DNA of 49,402 nucleotides from JASEHD01 sp964471945 (GTDB taxonomy: Bacteria > Bacteroidota > Ignavibacteria > UBA10030 > SZUA-254), in contig CAYYIJ010000004.1 in assembly GCA_964471945.1 (NCBI GenBank), forward strand, positions 1 to 49,402. Reading direction: 5' to 3'. The position numbers were made by a program, and so were the translations under genes. Of the stretch, positions 1 to 8,656 are shown piece after piece (position 1 is the stretch's first letter; each line of letters opens with the position of its first letter). Below the pieces are notes generated by a model. The model was not told the DNA's origin. It ran no database searches and saw only the letters and a program-made list of their open reading frames with translations.

Positions 1-2
1 AA

Positions 3-319
3 ATTCTTAAAGGGAAAAAAGTAGATATAAATGTTCGCATGTTGGTGTTTCCAGCCTCATGGAGAATTTACAAGGAAGCGTTAAAGCATGGTTACATCTC
101 TGATCTTGTTGAAGCTGGTGCTGTAATCATGAACTCAAACTGTGGTTGTTGTTTAGGAGTTCATCAGGGTGCATTAGCTGATGGGGATATTTCGCTGTCC
201 ACAACTAACAGAAACTTCAAAGGTAGGATGGGTAATCTGAGGTTTATCTTTGTTCCTCTGCAGTTGCTGCCGCAAGTGCAGTCACAGGTTTTATCACTGA
301 TCCGAGAGGAGTAAATTAA
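3..319 (+). pseudogene. leuC: 3-isopropylmalate dehydratase large subunit, C-terminal end, with a one-base frameshift
   Basis: This is the last part of an aconitase-family large subunit, which with LeuD isomerises 2- to 3-isopropylmalate in leucine synthesis. The visible residues include NCGCCLGVHQGALADGD, holding two [4Fe-4S] ligand cysteines, followed by STTNRNFKGRMGN, the strongly conserved end of the active site. The frame opens before base 1. After GRMGN (near base 235) the expected residues continue only in another frame (EVYLCSAVAAASAVTGFITDPRGV, in two pieces), reached by restoring one C so that AATCTGAG reads AAT CCT GAG. In that frame the gene stops at 319; in the uncorrected frame it stops at 314. 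The leuD start follows at 321. A sequencing error at a contig end and true decay are both possible. LeuC and homoaconitase large subunits cannot be told apart on this fragment. Confidence 0.8.
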
Positions 320-320
320 T

Positions 321-832
321 ATGTCGCATCACACATCAAAAGTAATTGCAATTATGCAGAATGATATTTCAACCGATATTATTTATCCCGGCAGATTTAT
401 GGCAACAGTTCTACCAACCGAAACACCGCAATATTGTTTTGCTGACTGGTAGAATTGAATAAGAAGCTGAAGAATAAAGAAATTCCGCCTAACAGCGTAA
501 TAGTGGCGGGAGCAAACTTTGGCTGTGGCTCTTCTCGCGAGCAAGCGGTTTCAACTATCAAGGGTCATGAATTGATAATCGTTGCGAAAGGTTTTGCGAG
601 AATATTCCTGCAAAATTCTGTCAATCTCGGATTGAAGACAATTGTATGCCCAACGATTGAAGCGGTTGAGGGCGATGAGCTTGAAATACTTCAGGATAAA
701 GTTGTGAATGATACGAGAGGAAAATCTTTTCCAGTTGAGCCATTGCCTAAAGCCCGGCAGGTGATTGTGGATGCAGGTGGGCTGATAGCATACACACGAA
801 AAAGATTGTTAGAGAAGACGGAAAAAAGGTAA
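321..832 (+). pseudogene. leuD: 3-isopropylmalate dehydratase small subunit, frameshifted
   Basis: The small subunit partners LeuC in the isopropylmalate isomerase step. The ATG at 321 opens MSHHTSKVIAIMQNDISTD and the frame runs to ...QYCFADW before a stop at 450-452. The rest of the protein, with the family signature VIVAGANFGCGSSREQA and a GFARIFLQNSVNLGL segment, lies in another frame to the stop at 832. Adding one G to the GG at 448-449 (TGG GTA GAA TTG) joins the parts seamlessly as FADWVELNKKLK. Corrected length is about 170 residues, normal for the short bacterial/archaeal type. It sits one base after the corrected leuC stop, so the two are one operon. Confidence 0.8.
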
Positions 833-844
833 ACAATTGTTAGA

Positions 845-2805
845 ATGATAAAACGGTTTATCATCTTTGCGGTTTTCCCTTATAGTTCTCTACTCTTTGC
901 TCAACATCATACATCATGTTTCGATCAAGATGAAAAATATTTTATTGAATCCGAAATGGATCGATTTTCTTCTCATCTCGGGCCACAAGGTTCAAAAAGC
1001 ATTGCGAGCGGATGGTTTGATGTATCGTACTATGGATTGAATCTGACCATTGCCATAAATCCTCAATATCTCAAAGGTTTTATTACTATCAAGGGAGTAT
1101 GTCGAGAACAGGGCTCAGCTTTGTTGAGATTTGATTTCATGAACTCGATGCATGTAGATTCAGTGAAGGTTAATGGAGTGTTATCTCCTTTCACACAGAA
1201 TCCTACATCGATAGATATTAAACTTGATTTCATTTTTCCATCGGGACTGTGGCTCACAGTCGACATTTATTATCGTGGCTTACCGGAAAGCACGGGTTTT
1301 GGAAGTTTCATGTTCGGATCGCACGGAGATGTTCCCTGGATCTGGTCGCTGAGCGAGCCGTACGGCGCACGCGATTGGTTCCCATGTAAAGATCATCCAT
1401 CCGACAAGGCAGACTCGGCAGATATAAATGTTACTTGTGATTCTTCATTCAAAGTTGGATCGAATGGTAAACTTGTTGCGGTGATAAATAATGGAGATGG
1501 AACTAGAACACACTGCTGGCAAGAAAGATATCCAATTGCTTCATACCTTATTTCGGTTGCGATAACAAACTATGAACAATTTTCAAATTGGTTCTATTAT
1601 AGTGTTGCTGATTCTATGGAAATTCTAAACTATGTCATTCCAGAAAAACTTTCGTTAGCATTAACTGAATTACCGAAAACTGTAGATATGATGAAAATAT
1701 TTTCAAATCTTTTTGGTGAGTATCCTTTTATAAAAGAAAAATACGGTCACGCCGATTTTGGCAAAGGCGGTGCGATGGAACATCAAACAATGACATCAAC
1801 AACAACTTATGACGAGAGCACGATTGCCCACGAGCTTGCACATCAGTGGTTTGGGAATATGATTACTTGCCGCACTTGGTCTGATATATGGTTGAATGAG
1901 GGATTTGCACAATATGCCACTGCCCTGTATTTACAAAATAAATATGGTTCAAATGCTTATTGGATATACATGAGAAATGAAATAGGGAATGCACTTTTAG
2001 CAAAAGGCAGTATTTATATACGAGATACAACGGAAGTGAAAAACCTTTTCAATCGTAATCTGACATATGCAAAAGGGGCGGTAGTTCTTCACAGGCTCCG
2101 TCGTGTGATGGGAGATAATTTGTTTTTCAAATCGCTTTATAACTACGCCAATCATCCTGAATTTAAATATAAAACGGCTATCATTAGAGATTTTCAATAT
2201 CCGTTTGTGAGCAGATAGGGAATCAACCTTTGGATTATTTTTTTGACGAATGGATATACGGTGACGGATATCCAAACTATAACTATGTTTGGAGTATCAA
2301 TAAACGTCTCGAGGATTTTTTTGTGACTGTCGAGTTGAATCAAAAGGCTCGTGTTTCAACTCCATCTTTTTTTAAGATGCCGATCGAAATTAGATTGAAA
2401 TGCAATAATTGGGACACAACGATTACAGTTTTTAATGATAAACCGCATCAGATATTTTATTTTACTCTCACCAGAAATATAGAATCTGTACACATTGATC
2501 CCGATGGATGGATATTAAAGAGTGTTATTCAAAACATTACCTATGATTTATCCCTTCATCAAAACTATCCCAATCCGTTTAATTCAACCACCAGTATTCG
2601 ATATCGGATACCGAAGAGAACAAATGTAAAGTTAAGCCTGTACAATATTTTAGGACAAGAAATACAAGTTCTCGTTAATGAAATAAAAATAATGGGCGAT
2701 TACGAAGAAATATTTAACGCACAAGGTTTATCAAGTGGTGTTTATTTTTATCGGATAATAACATCCCATGGTCAACTTAATAATAAGATGACCGTGATCA
2801 GATAG
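845..2805 (+). pseudogene. Secreted M1-family aminopeptidase with C-terminal sorting domain, frameshifted
   Basis: This is a zinc metallopeptidase of the M1 (gluzincin) family, expected outside the inner membrane. It starts with a signal peptide (MIKRFIIFAVFPYSSLLFAQ). GGAMEHQ is a variant of the GxMEN substrate motif, HELAHQWFGN is the HExxH zinc site, and WLNEGFAQY supplies the third ligand. The first frame ends at 2218 with a stop; the expected sequence (CEQIGNQPLDYFFDEW) continues in the next frame from about 2196 to 2805. Restoring one A in CAATATCC (CAA ATA TCC) joins them. The C-terminal 85 residues (NYPNPFNSTTSIRYRIP to the end) form a sorting domain of the type IX secretion kind, common in Ignavibacteria and relatives. 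The break is probably a homopolymer error, but real inactivation is not excluded. Confidence 0.8.
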
Positions 2806-2959
2806 AGAATGATGATGAAATATTATCATTGCTGAGAGTTAGTTCTCATTTATTTTTCATGTATGAGAAGTTTTATTTGTTTTATTTTGTTATATTTATT
2901 CATTCTATATGCTGGCATACCAATTGATGTATTAGGTTCTTAATATTGAATATGGTTTG

Positions 2960-3523
2960 ATGAAAAGCTCCTCTACGATTGCAAAGAATAAAAACGAAAA
3001 ATTTAATAATGATGAAACTTCCGGGCAATATATGGATCCGATCGATTTATTAATTATGGAACATGAAAAAGGTTTATGGCAATTGGAGATTATCGCTCAC
3101 GCTGCAGAATCTATACAAATTCATGGATTTTCCGGCAAAGCATTTTTAGAAATCGCTAATTCAACTCGTGTTATAGATACTGAGATGCGTTGGCACAATG
3201 AGAAAGAAGAAAAATACCTATTAACCCTTTTGGATAAACATGTATTTGAATCACCCAATGTATTACGACATGAACGCAGGGAGATGTGGCATGCTTTTAA
3301 TGAATTGTTGACATCGGTAAAAAATGTTGAAGATGGCCGAGTTCATGGTACGACGATACGGGAGCTAATTCAATTTACCCAACAAGTAGTTGATAAATTC
3401 AGGAATCAGATTATGAAAGAGAATAATGATATTTTTCCGATGATTAAACGTGTACTAACATCTGATGAATATGAACAACTCCGACACGATATTTGTTTTG
3501 TGACTCAAGCGGATTATAATTAA
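2960..3523 (+). CDS. Hemerythrin-like HHE domain protein
   Basis: This soluble protein of about 187 residues looks like a four-helix HHE cation-binding (hemerythrin-like) protein, a family that binds O2, NO or a di-iron centre. After a polar N-terminal tail of about 28 residues, helix 1 has DLLIMEHEKG, helix 2 RWHNEKEEKYL, helix 3 RHERREMWHAFNELL, and helix 4 ENNDIFPMIKR. The histidines and glutamates spaced along these helices fit the metal ligands. The ATG at 2960 is chosen over a TTG one codon earlier; no clear ribosome site precedes either. The gene stands alone in front of nfnAB, 36 bases upstream. A role in oxygen or NO sensing or in iron repair is plausible for an anaerobe but not shown. 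Confidence 0.75.
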   Translation: MKSSSTIAKNKNEKFNNDETSGQYMDPIDLLIMEHEKGLWQLEIIAHAAESIQIHGFSGKAFLEIANSTRVIDTEMRWHNEKEEKYLLTLLDKHVFESPNVLRHERREMWHAFNELLTSVKNVEDGRVHGTTIRELIQFTQQVVDKFRNQIMKENNDIFPMIKRVLTSDEYEQLRHDICFVTQADYN

Positions 3524-3559
3524 CTATAGTAAAAAATTACGCATAAATTTGGAGAATCT

Positions 3560-4417
3560 ATGTTTCCTATTATCGCGAAAGAAATACTTTCGCCAACGAT
3601 AACTAAATATATTGTAAAAGCACCATTCATAGCTAAGAAGCGAAAAGCGGGAAACTTTATTATGTTGAGAGTTGTTGAGAATGGTGAACGAATTCCGATT
3701 ACAATCGTTGATAGTGATGTGCAAAATGGAACTATTACTTTGATTGTTCAGGCAATTGGCAAAACAACAAAACTTTTAGCCACTAAGAATGTTGGTGAAA
3801 GTATTTTAGATGTTGTTGGACCACTTGGTATCCCAACACCTATTGAGTTACACGGTGAGGTAGTGTGTATAGGCGGCGGAGTTGGCACTGCTGAAGTATA
3901 TCCAATAGCGCGTGCTCTCAAAGAAGCTGGTAATACAGTCTATAGTATCGTCGGTGCAAGGTCGCAAGACTTGATTATCCTTGAAAAAGAGATGGGCGAG
4001 ATATCTAAAGAAATTTACATTACAACCGATGACGGTTCGTATGGACGCAAAGGTATCGTTACCGATCAATTGAAAGATATTCTCGATACCAATAAAAAAA
4101 TAAAGGCTGTTTATGCCATAGGTCCTTTACCAATGATGAAAGCCGTTTCTAATCTCACTAAGACTTATGGAATCAAAACTTACGTGAGTTTAAATACAAT
4201 AATGGTAGATGGTACCGGCATGTGCGGCGGATGCAGAGTTTCGATTAATGGGAAAATGAAATTTGCATGTGTCGATGGACCTGAATTTGATGCGCATCTT
4301 GTTGATTTTGATGAACTAATTATGAGAAACAGAACTTATGTTGACCTTGAAAAAATTGCAGATGAACGGTGTAAACTCACTCCATCGATCGCCGAGTTGG
4401 CAGGAGGTGTGAAATGA
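3560..4417 (+). CDS. nfnA: NADH-dependent reduced ferredoxin:NADP+ oxidoreductase, small subunit
   Basis: NfnA with NfnB forms the cytoplasmic electron-bifurcating transhydrogenase that couples NADH and reduced ferredoxin oxidation to reduction of two NADP+. The 285-residue protein has an N-terminal FAD-binding ferredoxin-reductase barrel, an NAD-binding glycine segment (CIGGGVGTAEVYPIARALKE, about residue 103 on) and a C-terminal [2Fe-2S] site with C222, C225 and C237 (GTGMCGGCRV...FACVDGPEFD). D217 sits where the Nfn structures have an aspartate cluster ligand (from memory of the family). It overlaps nfnB by four bases (ATGA), which indicates translational coupling. PyrK and SudB are close relatives, but the GltD-like partner next door fixes the call. 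Confidence 0.9.
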   Translation: MFPIIAKEILSPTITKYIVKAPFIAKKRKAGNFIMLRVVENGERIPITIVDSDVQNGTITLIVQAIGKTTKLLATKNVGESILDVVGPLGIPTPIELHGEVVCIGGGVGTAEVYPIARALKEAGNTVYSIVGARSQDLIILEKEMGEISKEIYITTDDGSYGRKGIVTDQLKDILDTNKKIKAVYAIGPLPMMKAVSNLTKTYGIKTYVSLNTIMVDGTGMCGGCRVSINGKMKFACVDGPEFDAHLVDFDELIMRNRTYVDLEKIADERCKLTPSIAELAGGVK

Positions 4418-5859
4418 ATTATGTTAATCCGATGAAACCATCTGAGCGAATGAAAATTCCGCGTCAAGCTTCGATAGAACAGACGCCTAAAGAAAGAAAT
4501 ACAAATTTCCGTGAGGTGTCATCGGGCCTCGATGAAGAACGTGCTTTGATCGAAGCGGCACGCTGCCTCGAATGCAAAAATCAAGTTTGTGTTGAAGGAT
4601 GTCCCGTAGTTATTGATATCCGGTCATTCATCCAATTCATACTTAAGAAAGATTATATAGCGGCAGTGAAAAAAATTCGTGAAGCGAATTACCTTCCTGC
4701 TATCTGTGGTCGGGTTTGTCCACAGGAAACTCAATGTGAAATTGTTTGTACAATTGGTAAGAAACACGAACCTGTCGCAATCGGGAAGTTAGAACGCTTC
4801 GTTGCTGATTATGAAATTGTTAACAACCTTTTTGTTCCACCCGAAATTAAAGAGCATCGTGATCAGAAAGTAGCAATCGTTGGTTCAGGACCTGCCGGTG
4901 TTACGTGTGCTGCCGAGCTTGCTCAAAAGGGTTACAAAGTTACAATCTTTGAAGCGCTTCATGGCTTGGGTGGTGTGTTAAGGTATGGTATTCCTGAATT
5001 TCGTTTGCCGCGAGAAATTCTTGATATCGAAATGGATCGGATTCGACAGTTGGGTGTTGAGATTTATACAAACTTTGTCGTAGGGCGGACAGCAACCGTT
5101 GATGAGTTATTTAATGAATGGGGTTTCGAAGCGATGTTCCTTGGAACTGGTGCTGGCACTCCGACATTTATGGGAATCCCGGGTGAAAATTTAAGCGGAG
5201 TCTACTCTGCAAATGAATATCTTACTCGTGTGAATTTGATGAAAGCTTATCAATTCCCTGAAGTGGATACACCGATTAAGGTTGGTAAAGAAGTTGCAGT
5301 TATTGGCGGAGGAAACACAGCAATGGATGCTGTTAGAACTTCACTCCGACTCGGTGCTAAGAAGGCGTATTTAATTTATCGCCGGTCGCGTAAAGAAATG
5401 CCAGCCCGCGAAGAAGAAGTTCACCATGCAGAAGAAGAAGGTGTCGAATTTATGATGCTTACTAATCCCACTCGCATTTTAAGTGATGAAAATAGTTGGG
5501 TATGTGGTATTGAATGCCAGAAAATGGAATTAGGTGAACCGGATGATTCAGGAAGAAGAAAACCGATTCCTATTAAAGGGTCCGAGTTTGTTATTCCAGT
5601 TCAAACAGTAATTGAAGCAGTCGGACAAAAACCGAATCCAATTATCCAGGCGACTACCGATGGTCTCAATGTTAGTAAATGGGGAACAATTGTCGTAAAC
5701 GATGTACAGCTCACGAGTCGTGAAGGAATTTTTGCCGGCGGTGATCTTACGCGAGGCGGCGCCACTGTAATCCTCGCTATGCATGATGGTAAAATTGCAG
5801 CAGATGCAATTCATAAATATCTTTCCGATAAGCAGAATGGCAGCGGTAAAGTGGAATAA
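4414..5859 (+). CDS. nfnB: NADH-dependent reduced ferredoxin:NADP+ oxidoreductase, large GltD-like subunit
   Basis: This is the 481-residue flavin and iron-sulfur subunit of the Nfn complex, carrying the bifurcating FAD and the NADPH site. The N-terminal part has cysteine-rich cluster motifs (ARCLECKNQVCVEGCPV and ICGRVCPQETQCEIVC). Then comes a first dinucleotide fold (VAIVGSGPAGVTCAAEL), the glutamate-synthase small-subunit signature (LRYGIPEFRLP), a second NADP fold (VAVIGGGNTAMDAVRTSLRLG) with the YRRSRKEMPAR segment, and the FAD-closing GIFAGGDLTRGGATVILAMHDG. Length is normal. It might be taken for GltD of glutamate synthase, but no GltB is present and NfnA is directly upstream. butyrate kinase follows after 11 bases, probably in the same transcript. 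Confidence 0.9.
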   Translation: MNYVNPMKPSERMKIPRQASIEQTPKERNTNFREVSSGLDEERALIEAARCLECKNQVCVEGCPVVIDIRSFIQFILKKDYIAAVKKIREANYLPAICGRVCPQETQCEIVCTIGKKHEPVAIGKLERFVADYEIVNNLFVPPEIKEHRDQKVAIVGSGPAGVTCAAELAQKGYKVTIFEALHGLGGVLRYGIPEFRLPREILDIEMDRIRQLGVEIYTNFVVGRTATVDELFNEWGFEAMFLGTGAGTPTFMGIPGENLSGVYSANEYLTRVNLMKAYQFPEVDTPIKVGKEVAVIGGGNTAMDAVRTSLRLGAKKAYLIYRRSRKEMPAREEEVHHAEEEGVEFMMLTNPTRILSDENSWVCGIECQKMELGEPDDSGRRKPIPIKGSEFVIPVQTVIEAVGQKPNPIIQATTDGLNVSKWGTIVVNDVQLTSREGIFAGGDLTRGGATVILAMHDGKIAADAIHKYLSDKQNGSGKVE

Positions 5860-5870
5860 ATGAACCGTTT

Positions 5871-6932
5871 ATGCCTGCAAAGCATACAATTCTGATAATA
5901 AATCCGGGTTCAACTTCCACAAAGATTGCATACAGCGTTGATGGAAAGATAAGCAAAAGAGATACAATACTTCATCACGCTGAGGAGATTCAAAAATATA
6001 AAACGCTGTGGGACCAATTTCCTTATCGCCTAAAACTATGCGAACAGTGGACTTCTGAGCGAATTAAAGATTGCTCAGCGGTAGTTTCAATGGGTGGATT
6101 ATTGCGTTCGGTAGAGGGTGGTACTTATCTTATCAATGACAAAATGCTAAACGATGCGCGTGCAAATCTTCAAGGAGAACATGCTTCCAATTTAGGGTGT
6201 GCACTTGCACATTCAATAGCATTGAGGTACAATTGTCCTGCATATATAATTGATCCTGTTTCAGTCGATGAATTTGAACCGCTCGCATATTATTCCGGCC
6301 ATCCGAAAATCAAACGAAGAAGTTTGTCTCATGCTCTGAATATTCATGCTGCTGCTCGTCGTGCTTCAGAAGAATTGGACTTCCGTTTGGAAGATGCATC
6401 GTTTATCGTGGCTCATTTAGGCGGTGGAATTTCTATCGCTCCGGTACGGTCGGGAAAAATCATTGATGTCAATGATGCATCGAGCGACGGTCCGTTTTCG
6501 CCTGAGCGAACTGGTGGCTTGCCGCTTCAGCCGTTTATTTCGCTTTGCTTCTCTAAAGAACTCGATGAAACAGGGATAAGAAAATTAGTAATGGGGCAGG
6601 GAGGACTCGTTGCTTACCTTGGCACTAATTCGGTGATCGAAGTTGAAAAACGTATCGAGGAGGGAGACGAAGAAGCATTGAATGTTTATCAAGCAATGGC
6701 ATATCAGATTTCAAAAGAGATTGGTGCAATGGCAGCAGTGCTGAATGGAGAGGTTAATGCAATCATCATAACAGGCGGGATAGCGAACTCGAAATTGCTG
6801 ATTTCGTGGATTGAAGAACGAGTAAGGTTTATCGCTCCAATACTGGTTTATCCCGGGGAAGATGAAATGGAAACATTGTCGCTTGGCGCTCTCCGAATTC
6901 TTACCGGTGAGGAAAAAGCAAAGGAGTACTAA
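5871..6932 (+). CDS. buk: Butyrate (or branched-chain acyl) kinase
   Basis: Butyrate kinase converts butyryl-phosphate and ADP to butyrate and ATP, giving substrate-level phosphorylation. The 353-residue protein has the acetate-kinase-family ATP fold: ILIINPGSTSTKIAY at the N-terminus, VSMGGLLRSVEGGTYL, HLGGGISIAPVRSGKIIDVNDAS (split here: VAHLGGGISIA and IIDVNDASSDGPFSPERTGGLP), and IIITGGIANSKLL near the C-terminus. The length matches butyrate kinase rather than acetate kinase (about 400). Phosphate butyryltransferase follows after 3 bases, so the pair forms a Ptb-Buk module. In related anaerobes the same pair also acts on isobutyryl- and isovaleryl-CoA from amino acids; the preference cannot be read from sequence alone. 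Confidence 0.9.
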   Translation: MPAKHTILIINPGSTSTKIAYSVDGKISKRDTILHHAEEIQKYKTLWDQFPYRLKLCEQWTSERIKDCSAVVSMGGLLRSVEGGTYLINDKMLNDARANLQGEHASNLGCALAHSIALRYNCPAYIIDPVSVDEFEPLAYYSGHPKIKRRSLSHALNIHAAARRASEELDFRLEDASFIVAHLGGGISIAPVRSGKIIDVNDASSDGPFSPERTGGLPLQPFISLCFSKELDETGIRKLVMGQGGLVAYLGTNSVIEVEKRIEEGDEEALNVYQAMAYQISKEIGAMAAVLNGEVNAIIITGGIANSKLLISWIEERVRFIAPILVYPGEDEMETLSLGALRILTGEEKAKEY

Positions 6933-6935
6933 ACG

Positions 6936-7847
6936 ATGATTAAAAACTTTAACCAGTTAATTGAAGCAGCAAAAAAGATTAAGAATAAAAATGTTGTAGT
7001 TATCTTTCCTAATAATGAAGCAACAATCTCGGCTGTCGTGGATGCAAGTAATGAAGGATTAGCAAATTTTATTTTAGTCGGTGACAAAGAGGTTATCTTA
7101 AATAAGCTTATTAAAAAAACGACTGAGAGGGTGAAAATAATACATGAGAAGGATGTAAATCTTTCATTAAAGAAATCGATTGATATAGTTAATGAAGGAA
7201 AAGGTGACATTCTGCTCAAGGGAGGTGTAGATACCGGTACGATGATGAAAGCTGTTTTGCAAGATGAATCCGGAATGCGAACCGGACGATTATTGTCGGA
7301 TGTGTTCATTTTCGAGTGGCAAGCACGAAAGGGAAATCAACTCGTTATGATCACAGATGGAGGATTGACGCTTACCCCGGACTTGAATGATAAAGTAGCA
7401 TTAATTAAAAATGCTGTTGAAGTAGCTCATGCACTTGGAAATGAGAATCCGAAGGTTGCGGTTCTTTCGGCAACTGAGTTTGTTAATCCCAAGCTTCAAT
7501 CGTCAGTTGATGCGGCTGAGTTGACGAAGATGAATGAACGCGGAGAGATAAAAGGTTGCACAGTCTTTGGACCACTTGCACTCGATAATGCGATATCACA
7601 AGAAGCCGCTAACGAAAAAGGAATCAAATCGCCAGTTGCCGGCAATGCCGAGATTCTGGTACTTCCCACGATTGAAGCGGCGAATATTTTTGCCAAAGGG
7701 ACAACCTACCTTGCCGGTTTCCGTTTAGCACATGTGATTGTGGGAGGTAAAATCCCGATTCTCATCCCTTCACGAGCAGATAAGAGCGATGCAAAGATGC
7801 TCTCGATTGCACTGGGAGTAGTGATGAGTAGTTATTCTTTGATGTGA
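6936..7847 (+). CDS. ptb: Phosphate butyryltransferase
   Basis: This enzyme exchanges CoA for phosphate on butyryl-CoA, feeding the kinase encoded just upstream. The 303 residues match the phosphate acetyl/butyryltransferase family: an N-terminal Rossmann-like part (VVVIFPNNEATISAVVDAS), DILLKGGVDTGTMMKAVL, ITDGGLTLTPDLNDK, VAVLSATEFVNPK and the C-terminal AHVIVGGKIPILIPSRADKSDAKMLS (read in two pieces). The order here is buk-ptb, the reverse of the clostridial ptb-buk. The stop at 7847 faces the converging restriction endonuclease gene across 32 bases, and no strong terminator hairpin is visible between them. Confidence 0.9.
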   Translation: MIKNFNQLIEAAKKIKNKNVVVIFPNNEATISAVVDASNEGLANFILVGDKEVILNKLIKKTTERVKIIHEKDVNLSLKKSIDIVNEGKGDILLKGGVDTGTMMKAVLQDESGMRTGRLLSDVFIFEWQARKGNQLVMITDGGLTLTPDLNDKVALIKNAVEVAHALGNENPKVAVLSATEFVNPKLQSSVDAAELTKMNERGEIKGCTVFGPLALDNAISQEAANEKGIKSPVAGNAEILVLPTIEAANIFAKGTTYLAGFRLAHVIVGGKIPILIPSRADKSDAKMLSIALGVVMSSYSLM

Positions 7848-7879
7848 TAAAGCCTATTATCCGAATGTAGAGATGTTAT

Positions 7880-8641
7880 CTATTTCTTCTCTCTTTTGAG
7901 TTTGTATAGTTTGATTTGGACAATACCTATCTCCTCTGAGTTCGGATTATTATCAAATTCGAGCAGATACACTTTGTTGTGACCTGCAGGTTTTGCTGCA
8001 ATCGGGCGACACTTGAGTTTCGGGAAATTTTGTCGTGCGAATTTGACCATATTTGAAATCTGAATCCAGCCAAGTTTATCTCGATCGTCCGAGCTTTTTG
8101 CTTCGAGAGGAAGAATGTATTCAATACCGTCTGTGTCAACACCAACATATAGATCGTCGATTTCGATTTGACCTTCGCTTTCGATTGTGGTTCTGATATG
8201 GGATTGGAGATGAAAGCAAGTGATTTCAGTGAAGATATCCACAAGGCGATTATAACGGATCGCTGAGAGTAGGGCTTGTTCATCTTTAGATCCATGCTTT
8301 TCAACAATTTCAGGCAGCGCGTTTGGAATTTCGATGGCGTATAAGCCCTCTTGAATGTCAACAAAAGGTTTACGCTTCGATTTTTGAAATGAGAAGCGAC
8401 CCTTGCCCTTTGGTTTAATAACCCAATTACCCGTCTTGATGATCGATTCAGGAAGATTTGCTCGAGAGCGATATGTATAGACAACATCAGGAGGATTGCG
8501 AAGTGCAATCTTTAGCTTTCTGGCAATTGCAACAAGTTCATCTTTTGTAAAGTCAATTTCGGTTATGCCTTCCTTAAACTTGGAATTAAAGAGTTTGGTT
8601 ATGATTCGATCATAATCTTTTTCTCGTTGTTTGATTAGCAT
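7880..8641 (-). CDS. Type II restriction endonuclease, PD-(D/E)xK fold
   Basis: The 253-residue protein is the probable endonuclease of the restriction-modification pair. I do not recognise the specific subtype. The nuclease core can be seen as QIEIDDLYVGVD (D162/D163) followed after 17 residues by LPLEAKSS (E180, K182), the D...ExK arrangement of PD-(D/E)xK nucleases. The N-terminal third has basic segments (KPKGKGRFSFQKSKRKP) suited to DNA binding, and a helix-rich stretch lies between. It starts 15 bases after the methyltransferase stop on the same strand, so protection is made first, the usual layout. The call rests on the neighbour and the motif; the recognition site is unknown. Confidence 0.7.
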   Translation of the reverse strand: MLIKQREKDYDRIITKLFNSKFKEGITEIDFTKDELVAIARKLKIALRNPPDVVYTYRSRANLPESIIKTGNWVIKPKGKGRFSFQKSKRKPFVDIQEGLYAIEIPNALPEIVEKHGSKDEQALLSAIRYNRLVDIFTEITCFHLQSHIRTTIESEGQIEIDDLYVGVDTDGIEYILPLEAKSSDDRDKLGWIQISNMVKFARQNFPKLKCRPIAAKPAGHNKVYLLEFDNNPNSEEIGIVQIKLYKLKREKK

Positions 8642-8656
8642 TAAAAATTGTCCTTA

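Noticed and set aside
4414..5859. Glutamate synthase small subunit (GltD) as the name for this gene
   Set aside because: No GltB is present and the overlapping upstream gene is NfnA, so NfnB is the better call.
7927..8508. 193-residue ORF on the minus strand inside the restriction endonuclease gene
   Set aside because: It is a shadow frame; the composition is unlike a protein and the other frame has the PD-(D/E)xK motif and proper spacing to the methyltransferase.
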